Shown here: positions 6,647 through 13,270 of the stretch, piece by piece
Position numbering within the stretch: the stretch's first letter is position 1
Layout: the number at the start of each line of letters is the position of its first letter
Origin: an uncultured Clostridia bacterium
GTDB lineage: Bacteria; Bacillota_A; Clostridia; Oscillospirales; Ruminococcaceae
Length of the DNA: 13,270 nt
Assembly: GCA_947169455.1 (NCBI GenBank)
Contig: CAMVPV010000004.1
Span: forward strand, 1-13,270
Direction: 5' to 3'
The notes under the pieces: model-generated
The model's input: the letters and a program-made list of their open reading frames with translations, nothing else
Told to the model about the DNA's origin: nothing
Databases searched by the model: none
Program-made: the position numbers and the translations under genes

Positions 6647-6865
6647 ATGGCAATCATACTTCGCCTTGACAGGGTAATGGCGGACAGGAAGATATCACTG
6701 AACGAGCTTTCGGAGAAGGTCGGCGTTGCGAACGTGAACCTCTCCAAGCTGAAGACCGGAAAGGTAAGTGCGGTGCGTTTTTCCACGCTGAACGCTATAT
6801 GCAGGGTGCTCCGCTGCCAGCCGGGAGATATCCTTGAATACGAGGACGACGATATATCAGAATAA
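6647..6865 (+). CDS. YozG-type Cro/C1 helix-turn-helix regulator
   Basis: A complete 72-residue XRE-type regulator. The N-terminus MAIILRLDRVMADRKISLNE and the C-terminus RCQPGDILEYEDDD are diagnostic of the YozG-like group. The helix-turn-helix is about residues 16-37 (SLNELSEKVGVANVNLSKLK), with the recognition helix at VANVNLSKLKTG. AAAGGCGG at 6633-6640 sets the ATG. Last gene of the DUF2975 operon, closed by a strong terminator 13 nt downstream. By analogy with other small XRE proteins it is probably a dimeric repressor of its own operon. How the DUF2975 proteins influence it is not known. Confidence 0.9.
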   Translation: MAIILRLDRVMADRKISLNELSEKVGVANVNLSKLKTGKVSAVRFSTLNAICRVLRCQPGDILEYEDDDISE

Positions 6866-6878
6866 ATTGAAAACCGCT

Positions 6879-6923
6879 GACCCGTGCCTGTTATGAAGCT
6901 CCATAGCAGGTACGGGTCTTTTT
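6879..6923 (+). terminator. Strong intrinsic terminator
   Basis: A 17-bp stem (6879-6895 with 6902-6918) contains only two G-U wobbles, has a 6-nt loop (AAGCTC) and is followed by TTTTT (6919-6923). It ends the DUF2975/YozG operon. Confidence 0.9.
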
Positions 6924-6977
6924 GCCGGCAGATATACGTCGCAGGCTGCGGAGCGTTGAATTTGGTGATAAACTCTA

Positions 6978-7006
6978 TTGAAATGCGGGGAATAATATGA
7001 TATAAT
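6978..7006 (+). promoter_or_regulatory. Sigma-A type promoter of the GGDEF/DUF6062/rsmE operon
   Basis: TTGAAA at 6978-6983, 17-bp spacer and TATAAT at 7001-7006 with an upstream TG two bases before it. The leader of about 45 nt ends in GGGAGGTGA (7046-7054) ahead of the ATG at 7058. Confidence 0.8.
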
Positions 7007-7057
7007 AGGAAAGAAACGATCATTCTGAAACTAACAGCCAAATACGGGAGGTGACAA

Positions 7058-7714
7058 ATGGTGATCGCAGGAAACAGGATAATATCACTTTGTACCTCAA
7101 GGATCTACGATCCGCAGGTATTCACGTTCATACGCTCGCTCAACGAAGCGCTGCGGGGAAAGGACATCCGTCTGCTGGTATATTCGGTAAATTCCGACCG
7201 CTACTGGGATGAAGAAACAAAGACCTCCGAAACAGCGATCTTCGATCTGATCCCCTTTGAACAGACGGAGCTTGTTATCATCATGGACGAACGCATAAAG
7301 AGCCGCCGCATTTCAGATGAGCTTATCAGCAGAGCCGGTGAATACAGCGTTCCGGTGCTCGTGGTGGACGGCATATATGACGGGATAGCATCGGTGTGCT
7401 TTGATTACAGCAGAGGATTTGAAGCTATGGTAAGGCATATCATCGGACAGCATTCCGTGCGCCGCATACACATGATGGCGGGCTACAGGAACAACCGCTT
7501 CTCCGATGAGCGCATAGATGCCTTCAGGAGGGTGCTCGCGGAGTACGATATTCCGTTCGATGACAGCATGGTCAGCTACGGTGATTTCTGGTCGCTCCCC
7601 TCTGTCAAGCTGCTCAGGAGCTGCTTGACAGAGGGGAGCGACCCGAAGCGGTCGTCTGCGCGAATGATATCATGGCGGTCAATGTGTGCGACGTGTTCAG
7701 GTCTGCGGGGATAG
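7058..7714 (+). CDS. N-terminal part of a frameshifted LacI-type sensor/GGDEF protein
   Basis: The first 186 codons encode most of a LacI/PBP1-type ligand-binding domain without a DNA-binding headpiece. It starts directly with NRIISLCTSRIYDPQ and reaches the typical SYGDFW segment (174-179). After Leu186 (7613-7615) the remaining 32 residues are out-of-frame text, and the expected continuation (ELLDRGERPEAVVCANDIM) reads in the -1 frame. Restoring one missing base, most simply a G in the AGGAG at 7616-7620, gives one protein of about 632 residues with family-like spacing. GGGAGGTGA supports the start. The break sits at the centre of the palindrome at 7590-7643. It may be a true mutation, in which case this is a truncated sensor, or a sequence error caused by the hairpin. 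Confidence 0.75.
   Translation: MVIAGNRIISLCTSRIYDPQVFTFIRSLNEALRGKDIRLLVYSVNSDRYWDEETKTSETAIFDLIPFEQTELVIIMDERIKSRRISDELISRAGEYSVPVLVVDGIYDGIASVCFDYSRGFEAMVRHIIGQHSVRRIHMMAGYRNNRFSDERIDAFRRVLAEYDIPFDDSMVSYGDFWSLPSVKLLRSCLTEGSDPKRSSARMISWRSMCATCSGLRG
7590..7643. repeat. 54-bp near-perfect palindrome inside the sensor domain
   Basis: Arms of 21 bp (7590-7610 and 7623-7643) are exact reverse complements. After a T/T mismatch (7611/7622) another 4 bp pair (GCTC 7612-7615 with GAGC 7618-7621), leaving two central bases A-G. Both arms are within coding sequence, reading SLPSVKLL in one frame and LLDRGERP in the other, and the frameshift lies at the centre. Confidence 0.95.
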
Positions 7715-8955
7715 ATATCCCCTCCCGCGTGATCGTGACCGGCTTCGACGGCTACGATGAGGTCGATTATACCGTTCCGAAAATTGCCACCGTCGATTGC
7801 TCGAACGAGCTGCTTGCCGAAAAAACAGCCGAAGCAGCTATCGAAGTGATGGACGGCATCGGCGCGGGGAAGAAATATCTCGTAATGCCCGAGCTTGTAC
7901 CGAATGAATCCTGCGGCTGTGAAAGCTGCGTCAGAAATACTTCTTCATCTCTGCTGGACTTCAACAATAAGTTTTACCGCTACCAGGACGACGTGCGCTA
8001 TCTTTACGATATGACCGCAAAATTCCAGCTGAGCCATACCCCCGAACAGGCAGTGAAGCATCTGCGCTGTGACATCACCCACGATGCCTGCTACATTGCC
8101 GACAGTGCCTGCTTCTGCCGCGAGAGGAACATATTCTTTGAGCCGTTTCTCCGCTTTGCAAGGACCGAAAGGCAGGTCATTTACGATAACTACGCCGATG
8201 ACGGCATCTGTCCGATCGATGAGAACGATATAGTCCCCGGGATAGAAAAGCGCTTTGAGCCGGGATATCCGCTCTTTTTCAACGTGCTCGATTTCATGAA
8301 CAGACCAATGGGGTATATCTGCTATTCCTTCACCGATTACAACATAAATGACTACGCCAATACCGTCAGCATAACCAACGCAGTGAGTATGTCCCTCGGC
8401 GGCTATGTGAACATACATCATCAGCAGTACCTCTCAGAGACTATTTCCGATATGTACAAGAACGATGCGCTGACCGGTCTGTATAACCGCATGGGGTTCG
8501 ACTATGCCGCCTCCGAGCTTCTCGGTGCGCCGGACAGCTTGGGCAAGGATATCACCGTGATAATGGCTGACCTCGACGGACTGAAATACATAAACGATAC
8601 CTTCGGTCACGATGCCGGCGATATCGCGATATCTGCGGCGGCGCTCTCCTTCCGGAGCTCCTGCCCCGAAAATGCCGTCTGCGTGAGGTTCGGCGGCGAC
8701 GAGATACTTGCACTCATTCTCGGAAAATGCGACTCTGCAAAGATAATCTCCGATACGGAAAAGCATCTCAGCGACGTGAACAGGCATTCGGGATATCAGT
8801 TCCTCATAAACCTCAGTCTCGGCGCATACACAACGACGCTTACCGAGGATTTTGCGTTCGATGAGGCTATCAAGAACGCCGACAATGCCATGTACAGCAT
8901 CAAGAAGAAGAAAAAACAGGAAAAGAAAAAAACAGACAATAGGAGCAAACCATGA
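7672..8955 (+). CDS. C-terminal part: end of LacI-type sensor plus GGDEF diguanylate cyclase
   Basis: The open frame from ATG 7672 gives 427 residues; in the intact gene it would continue from 7618 or earlier. Residues 1-90 finish the LacI-type sensor (VTGFDGYDEVDY, then PELVPNESCGC, 73-83). Residues about 95-255 form a linker with a GAF-like appearance, not securely assigned. The GGDEF domain covers about 260-410: DALTGLYNRMGF (265-276), metal-binding Asp300 in MADLDGLKYIND, FGHDAGD (311-317) and active-site GGDEI (341-345). This should make cyclic di-GMP from two GTP in the cytosol in response to a small ligand, possibly a sugar. The inhibitory RxxD site is absent (Pro and Ala at the Arg and Asp positions). 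The C-terminus is Lys-rich (410-420), encoded by A-runs. It overlaps the DUF6062 gene by ATGA. If the frameshift is real, this half lacks most of its sensor. Confidence 0.8.
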   Translation: MAVNVCDVFRSAGIDIPSRVIVTGFDGYDEVDYTVPKIATVDCSNELLAEKTAEAAIEVMDGIGAGKKYLVMPELVPNESCGCESCVRNTSSSLLDFNNKFYRYQDDVRYLYDMTAKFQLSHTPEQAVKHLRCDITHDACYIADSACFCRERNIFFEPFLRFARTERQVIYDNYADDGICPIDENDIVPGIEKRFEPGYPLFFNVLDFMNRPMGYICYSFTDYNINDYANTVSITNAVSMSLGGYVNIHHQQYLSETISDMYKNDALTGLYNRMGFDYAASELLGAPDSLGKDITVIMADLDGLKYINDTFGHDAGDIAISAAALSFRSSCPENAVCVRFGGDEILALILGKCDSAKIISDTEKHLSDVNRHSGYQFLINLSLGAYTTTLTEDFAFDEAIKNADNAMYSIKKKKKQEKKKTDNRSKP

Positions 8956-9641
8956 GAGAAAGCCTGCTTACCATACCTATAAGTGAAATATTCGAGCCGA
9001 TGGACGGCTGCCCGATGTGCCGCCTGCGCAATATGCTCGAAACGCGCACCGTTGAATATATAATGGGTGCCGCGATGATGGAACCGGACGTGCGCATCGA
9101 GACGAACCGCGCGGGTTTCTGCCGCACGCACCTTGAACAGATGATGCGCCAGAAAAACCGCCTTTCACTGGCGCTGATGCTCCAGACCCACCTTGAAACC
9201 GTCCACAAGGAGCTTTTCTCGCGGAAGAAGCTCTTTGAACCGAAAAACGCCCGCAAGCAGAAGCTCTCCGCAATAAATGAGAGCTGCTTCGTCTGCGAGA
9301 AGATAGACTGGGGAATGGAGCGTCTGATGAAGACGTTCTTTGAGATGTTCGCCCACGCGGATTTCCGTCAGCTCTACATGAAGCAGGAATATATCTGCCT
9401 GCCGCATTACGATATGCTGATGTCCCTCGCACCCGCATACCTTAAAAAAGATATGCTTGACGAATTCAGCAGATGTACGGGCGAGCTGACCGAAAAATAC
9501 ATTGCGATGCTTTACGGCGATGTATCGCACTACTGCAATATGTATGACTACCGCAACACCGGCAAGGACGCCGACTGGGGCAATTCAAAGGACAGCATCG
9601 AGCGTGCGGTCGCATTCCTCACGGGACGGGAAGTGAAGTAA
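8952..9641 (+). CDS. DUF6062 family protein with two CxxC/CxxH modules
   Basis: A soluble 229-residue protein. Cys20-x2-Cys23 is followed 33 residues later by Cys57-x2-His60 (GFCRTHL). Cys112-x2-Cys115 is followed, again after 33 residues, by Cys149-x2-His152 (YICLPHY). The two halves align without gaps over this span, so the protein looks like an internal duplication of a module with a likely Zn or other metal site. The family is DUF6062 as far as I recognise it; no function is known to me. AGGAG at 8941-8945 and the ATGA overlap with the cyclase gene show translational coupling, and it overlaps rsmE by one base. It therefore sits tightly between a signalling enzyme and an rRNA-modifying enzyme. 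Confidence 0.8.
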   Translation: MRESLLTIPISEIFEPMDGCPMCRLRNMLETRTVEYIMGAAMMEPDVRIETNRAGFCRTHLEQMMRQKNRLSLALMLQTHLETVHKELFSRKKLFEPKNARKQKLSAINESCFVCEKIDWGMERLMKTFFEMFAHADFRQLYMKQEYICLPHYDMLMSLAPAYLKKDMLDEFSRCTGELTEKYIAMLYGDVSHYCNMYDYRNTGKDADWGNSKDSIERAVAFLTGREVK

Positions 9642-10366
9642 TGCCGAGGTTCTTTATTGATGAAGATGCGGTCGCCGGCGGCAGGATAACCGTTTCCGGC
9701 TCGGATGCGGCGCATATATCATATTCACTGCGCATGAAGACCGGCGAGGAGCTTGTTTTCTGCCGCGCGGGCACCGATTACCGCTGCAGGATAGCATCTA
9801 TAACGCCAGAAAATGTGTTCTGCGATATCATAGAGGAAACGCCCTCCGACTGCGAACCCACCATAAAGCTGACGCTGTTCCAGGCGCTGCCGAAATCGGA
9901 CAAGATGGAGCAGATCATACAGAAAACGGTTGAACTGGGCATACACCGTATAGTCCCGTTCGTTTCAAAGCGGTGCATATCGCGCCCCGATGCGGCTTCT
10001 GCAGAGAAAAAGCTGCGCCGCTGGCGGAAGATATCCGAGGAGGCTGCAAAGCAGTCCGGGCGGGGCATAATACCGGAGATAGCACCGATAATGACATTCG
10101 ATGAGATGACAGCATCGGTCGATTCCGATATCAGGATAATATGCTACGAGAACGGCGGTGAAAAGCTCTCGGAGCTCGGTATCGACAGCAGCCGAAGCGT
10201 TTCGGTAATGGTCGGTGCGGAGGGCGGATTTGAACGTTCCGAGGTCGATGCGGCGATATCTGCGGGGATAGTTCCCGTTTGGCTCGGCAGGCGTATCCTC
10301 CGCTGCGAGACCTGTCCGGTCGCGGTAACGGCTGCCATTATGAATCTGTCGGGGAATTTTTCATAA
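9641..10366 (+). CDS. rsmE: 16S rRNA (uracil(1498)-N3)-methyltransferase RsmE
   Basis: A full-length 241-residue RsmE. The PUA-like RNA-binding part is about 1-70 (MPRFFIDEDA, then AAHISYSLRMKTGEE). The SPOUT methyltransferase fold follows with KSDKMEQIIQKTVELGIHRI (85-104), EEAAKQSGRG (133-142), the SAM-binding GAEGGF (192-197) and the knot motif LGRRILRCET (215-224). It methylates N3 of U1498 in the 16S rRNA of the 30S subunit using SAM. After RCET it has Cys-Pro where many family members have Ala, a minor variation. The start ATG overlaps the DUF6062 stop codon (TAATG) with no strong ribosome site of its own, so it is probably translated by coupling. Confidence 0.95.
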   Translation: MPRFFIDEDAVAGGRITVSGSDAAHISYSLRMKTGEELVFCRAGTDYRCRIASITPENVFCDIIEETPSDCEPTIKLTLFQALPKSDKMEQIIQKTVELGIHRIVPFVSKRCISRPDAASAEKKLRRWRKISEEAAKQSGRGIIPEIAPIMTFDEMTASVDSDIRIICYENGGEKLSELGIDSSRSVSVMVGAEGGFERSEVDAAISAGIVPVWLGRRILRCETCPVAVTAAIMNLSGNFS

Positions 10367-10500
10367 ACAGGCGAACGGGTCGCCGCCGTTCCCGCGCCGT
10401 TACCGAATAACAGCTGTTCTGCAGCGACCGCGGGGGTGTCCCGCCGACCGGAAACTTTGCAGATAACTGTAAATAACAAAATGACCTCTGAGGAACTCCG

Positions 10501-12027
10501 ATGAAAAGATTTTTAAGCATAATATTCAGCCGCACATTCATAACGGCGGCACTCATACTCGTACAGATAGCGTTCATAATCGTGATGATACTGCGCTTTG
10601 CGTCCTACCGTGCGTGGACGGACGATCTGCTGAAGATACTCAGCCTGCTGATGGTGCTTCTGCTGCTGCGCGGCGACGACAACGAATCGTACAAGCTGAT
10701 ATGGATACTCACGATAACCCTGCTGCCTATCCTCGGCGGACTGATGTACCTCTTCGTCGGCAACCGCCGCCCTGCACGCAGCCTGCGGCGAACTCTCGAT
10801 GAAAGCATACGGAACAGCAGGTGTCACATAAAGCGCAGGGAGGATATCGAACAGGAACTGCCTCCGAGACTGCGCGCAACGTCCGAGTATATAGCGCGGC
10901 TCGGCGGATTTCCGCTGTGCGGCGGTTCAACGGTCGATTACTATAAATGCGGCGAGGATTTTTTCGCGGCATTTCTCGAAGAGATAGGAAAGGCAGAGAA
11001 ATTCATATTTCTTGAATACTTCATCATCGCAGAGGGAAAGGCGTGGGATCAGGCAGCCGAAATACTTCTCCGCAAGGCGGAGGAGGGCGTCGATGTGCGG
11101 ATCATCTACGATGATATGGGCTCGATGACCGAACTGCCGCGTATGTTCAGAAAGAAACAGTACGGAAAAATAAAGGTGATACCGTTCAATCCGTTCATTC
11201 CGGTGATCTCGGTAGTGATGAACCACCGCGACCACCGCAAGATAACCGTGATCGACGGTAACACTGCGTTCACGGGCGGGATAAACCTCGCGGACGAGTA
11301 TATGAACATCAAGACCTGCTTCGGACACTGGAAGGATACCGCCGTGAAGATAACCGGCGAGGGCGTTGTCAATTTCACGGTGATGTTCGCGCAGATGTGG
11401 AATGCGTTCAGCGAGGACAGGATAGAGTGTGACAAGTGCCTGCCTGACATAGTTACAGCCGCAGAGGAGAGCGCAGGTGTATATATACAGCCGTTCGCGG
11501 ACTCCCCTCTCGATAACGAGCAGGTATCTGAAAATGTCTATCTCGATATCTTAGCGCAGGCGGAGCGATATGTGTATATCTTCACGCCGTACCTCATTAT
11601 CGACGATCAGATGAAGTCGGCGCTGTGCCTTGCCGCAAAGCGCGGGGTCGATGTCCGCATCGTAACGCCGGGCATACCCGATAAGCGGGCGGTATTCCGG
11701 ATAACCCGCTCGTACTATCAGACGCTCATAGCGGCGGGCGTGCGGATATACGAATATACTCCCGGGTTCATACACGCAAAGAGCTATATCAGCGATGACA
11801 GGATAGCGGTGGTCGGCAGTATAAATATGGATTTCCGCAGCCTGTATCTGCACTTTGAATGCGGCGCGATGATAGCAGCAGCTTCGGGCTGCACCGCTAT
11901 CGAAAAGCTGTACGCCGACTGCATGGATACTTTTTCTGTCTCGCGCGAGATAATGCCGCGCGAGAGCAGACATTTCAGCCGTTCGCTCTATGATGCGGTG
12001 CTTCGGGCACTCGCACCGCTCGTTTAG
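10501..12027 (+). CDS. cls: Cardiolipin synthase (two-HKD phospholipase D family)
   Basis: A 508-residue enzyme that joins two phosphatidylglycerol molecules into cardiolipin and glycerol at the membrane. Three hydrophobic N-terminal segments (about 11-33, 43-57 and 65-86) anchor it. Two phospholipase D motifs are intact: HRKITVID with His245, Lys247 and Asp252, followed by FTGGINLADEY, and HAKSYISDD with His425, Lys427 and Asp432, followed by VVGSINMDFRS. Length is normal for bacterial Cls. GAGG at 10490-10493 is 7 nt before the ATG. It follows rsmE after 134 nt in which I find no convincing promoter, only short GC-rich inverted repeats (10373-10391 and 10430-10444). It is either read from the upstream operon or from a promoter not visible to me. 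Confidence 0.93.
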   Translation: MKRFLSIIFSRTFITAALILVQIAFIIVMILRFASYRAWTDDLLKILSLLMVLLLLRGDDNESYKLIWILTITLLPILGGLMYLFVGNRRPARSLRRTLDESIRNSRCHIKRREDIEQELPPRLRATSEYIARLGGFPLCGGSTVDYYKCGEDFFAAFLEEIGKAEKFIFLEYFIIAEGKAWDQAAEILLRKAEEGVDVRIIYDDMGSMTELPRMFRKKQYGKIKVIPFNPFIPVISVVMNHRDHRKITVIDGNTAFTGGINLADEYMNIKTCFGHWKDTAVKITGEGVVNFTVMFAQMWNAFSEDRIECDKCLPDIVTAAEESAGVYIQPFADSPLDNEQVSENVYLDILAQAERYVYIFTPYLIIDDQMKSALCLAAKRGVDVRIVTPGIPDKRAVFRITRSYYQTLIAAGVRIYEYTPGFIHAKSYISDDRIAVVGSINMDFRSLYLHFECGAMIAAASGCTAIEKLYADCMDTFSVSREIMPRESRHFSRSLYDAVLRALAPLV

Positions 12028-12036
12028 TAATTACGC

Positions 12037-12080
12037 AAAAACACTTCCCGCAGTCAGACCGACTGTCGGGAAGTGTTTTT
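12037..12080. terminator. Bidirectional terminator between cls and the lipoprotein gene
   Basis: A perfect 14-bp stem (12037-12050 with 12067-12080) ends in five A on the left and five T on the right, so both strands have a T-run. An inner 5-bp stem (CAGTC/GACTG) with a single bulged T sits on top. It lies 9 nt after the cls stop and its right end touches the stop codon of the minus-strand lipoprotein gene. Confidence 0.9.
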
Positions 12081-13072
12081 CAGTATGTGGTCGTTATCAG
12101 CTTTATACCGGTGACCGTATCGTTTTCGTCCAGCTCATAAAGCAATCCATACAGTATGCCCTTGCCGTCTATATCCTGATATTCCATATACAGGATATTC
12201 TTCGTGTCTCCGTCAACGCTTTTGATCCCAAACCTGAGATCATGGTCTTCATTCTTATCGCTGTCCGAATATTCCATAAGCTCATTATATCCGTACAATA
12301 CCGTTTCTATGCCGTCCTTTTCCAGAACTGACCGTTCTTCATCCGGAACATCATCGTTGAAGTAGTATGCGTTTATGACGTCCTCGGCACTGCCCCCGAC
12401 GCCGGGACCGTAGAGCAGTTTGTCGCTGACGCTGTCATCTTCTATCGTGATGGAGGTCAGGCGTCCGGTAAGCTTTCTGTCCTTGCTGTTCCTGTCAATG
12501 GAAACGCCGGTATCGGAAGACTCATCCCTGCTGACGACGCCGACTATATCCCCGAAGATAAGCACACAGCCGCCGTATTGCAGGAACTTCTGCCCGTCGC
12601 TGCTGTAACGGATATCGTCCGGCTTTCCCATGACCTTTTCTGCTTCGGGCACGGTCATTCCGAGTTCGAGCCCATCTATCAGCATATATTCCGCACCGGG
12701 CTTTATTTTTTCGGTGATGACACGCGGCTTTTCCTTGGCGGTCTTTTCATCGCCGGAGGAGCGCCCGTCCGCTTCTTCATCCTCATCATCGGAGGACTTT
12801 TCGTTTTTTTCTTCTTTCTCTTCTTTCTCCTCTTTCTCCTCTTTTTTATCTTTGGTATTATTTTCCGATCTGTTTTCTTCGGATTTTTCTTCGGCTGCCG
12901 TGCTCACGGAGGCGGATGTCTCCGCTGTTTTGTCAGCCGCAGCTTTCTCCGCCGATGTGACAGCTTCCGAAGCTGCGGGAGCATCCGGAACAGCCTGAGA
13001 AGTACTGCCCGCTGCGCACGAGCTCATGCACAGCACCATTGCGATCATCACCGGTATGATAATATTTTTCAT
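12080..13072 (-). CDS. Secreted lipoprotein with charged EEK-repeat linker
   Basis: A 330-residue protein. It has a type II signal peptide (MKNIIIPVMIAMVLCMSSC) with Cys19 as probable lipidated residue. An Ala/Ser/Thr-rich, then Lys/Glu-rich linker (about 20-125) includes four EEK triplets (78-89). The globular C-terminal part (about 126-330) contains IDGLELGMTVPEAEKVMGKP (132-151) and, later, GVGGSAEDVINAYYF (224-238); both resemble the helix of small SmpA-like modules in surface lipoproteins, but function is not recognised. The frame is open 17 codons further upstream, yet only the ATG at 13072 puts the signal peptide at the N-terminus, and a start at 13123 would fall on the predicted transcription start. 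The ribosome site is weak (GCAGGG). Probably outer-surface anchored, the linker spanning the wall. Confidence 0.8.
   Translation of the reverse strand: MKNIIIPVMIAMVLCMSSCAAGSTSQAVPDAPAASEAVTSAEKAAADKTAETSASVSTAAEEKSEENRSENNTKDKKEEKEEKEEKEEKNEKSSDDEDEEADGRSSGDEKTAKEKPRVITEKIKPGAEYMLIDGLELGMTVPEAEKVMGKPDDIRYSSDGQKFLQYGGCVLIFGDIVGVVSRDESSDTGVSIDRNSKDRKLTGRLTSITIEDDSVSDKLLYGPGVGGSAEDVINAYYFNDDVPDEERSVLEKDGIETVLYGYNELMEYSDSDKNEDHDLRFGIKSVDGDTKNILYMEYQDIDGKGILYGLLYELDENDTVTGIKLITTTY
12806..12841 (-). repeat. 9-bp tandem repeat encoding four EEK units
   Basis: Four consecutive 9-bp units (GAGGAGAAA twice, then GAAGAGAAA and GAAGAAAAA) encode Glu-Glu-Lys four times inside the lipoprotein linker. 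Purines lie only on the coding strand. Gain or loss of a unit would keep the frame. Confidence 0.85.
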
Positions 13073-13130
13073 AATGACCCTGCTTTCTTTATGTTTCAGT
13101 CCATAAGTGACTGTAAGATCCATCTATGCA

Positions 13131-13156
13131 ATTATACCGCGAACTATTCCCGTCAA
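13131..13156 (-). promoter_or_regulatory. Possible promoter of the lipoprotein gene
   Basis: On the minus strand a perfect TATAAT (13131-13136) is preceded by TTGACG (13151-13156), but the spacer is only 14 bp, shorter than usual. Either the -35 is not used and another factor helps, or the match is partly chance. The position, about 60 bp before the ATG at 13072, fits. Confidence 0.4.
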
Positions 13157-13253
13157 CGGCGGCAGCCGGCTTTGTGGACTGCTTTGCAGCAGAGACCGGA
13201 ATATCAGTAATATAAACACTATCTACAACTTAAGGATTTTGGGGAAGGGGGAC

Positions 13254-13270
13254 GCCCTCTCTTGCAGGGC
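13254..13270. other. Partial hairpin at the window edge
   Basis: GCCCT (13254-13258) and AGGGC (13266-13270) pair across a 7-nt loop, and the window ends exactly at the right arm. The left flank GGGGGA could extend the stem if the sequence beyond the edge continues with TCCCCC. Not assignable without more sequence. The rest of 13157-13253 shows no gene. Confidence 0.3.

Noticed and set aside
7585..7714. Programmed -1 ribosomal frameshift driven by the palindrome
   Set aside because: The needed shift is -1, but no X-XXY-YYZ slippery heptamer precedes the hairpin at the right distance, and the family-like sequence switches inside the hairpin, not before it.
1..13270. CRISPR array, insertion sequence, phage genes, tRNA or rRNA
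   Set aside because: No regular direct-repeat array, transposase, integrase, phage motif or cloverleaf-like sequence was seen by eye on either strand; a dedicated tRNA or covariance search was not possible here.

Overview
The window looks like chromosome from a low-to-mid GC Firmicute, most likely a Ruminococcus-like member of the Oscillospiraceae. This is inferred from strong AGGAGG ribosome sites, textbook TTGACA/TATAAT promoters, heavy use of ATA for Ile, a DUF6062 protein, and a LacI-sensor/GGDEF fusion. No rRNA, tRNA, insertion sequence, phage gene or CRISPR array was seen. There are 16 genes, counting one frameshifted gene in two pieces as one. They lie in two minus-strand single genes and four plus-strand transcription units.

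Region 1 (1-2492): a promoter with an upstream pair of direct repeats drives a membrane-anchored alpha/beta hydrolase of platelet-activating-factor acetylhydrolase type, a LytTR DNA-binding protein and a DUF3021 membrane protein. The last two form a LytTR regulatory system (DNA-binding protein plus membrane partner), and the repeats are a candidate operator for it. Region 2 (2462-5259): a HAD phosphatase on the minus strand lies divergent to a four-gene operon. That operon encodes an ArsC/Spx-like protein without its usual cysteine, a cupin, a GNAT acetyltransferase and a class I methyltransferase.

Region 3 (5260-6923): a strong promoter and a leader of about 150 nt precede two DUF2975 four-helix membrane proteins and a small YozG-type helix-turn-helix regulator, closed by a strong terminator. 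The two membrane proteins differ over most of their length but share an almost identical C-terminal tail. This is the second membrane-protein/DNA-binding-protein module in the window.

Region 4 (6978-12080): a promoter drives a soluble sensor-diguanylate cyclase, a DUF6062 protein with two CxxC/CxxH modules, and the 16S rRNA methyltransferase RsmE. Cardiolipin synthase follows. The cyclase reading frame is broken by a one-base shift at the centre of a 54-bp near-perfect palindrome. Region 5 (12080-13270): a minus-strand lipoprotein with a charged EEK-repeat linker converges on the cardiolipin synthase gene and shares a bidirectional terminator with it.

The strongest leads are the palindrome/frameshift, the candidate LytTR operator, the paired DUF2975 proteins with their conserved tail, and the internal duplication in the DUF6062 protein.
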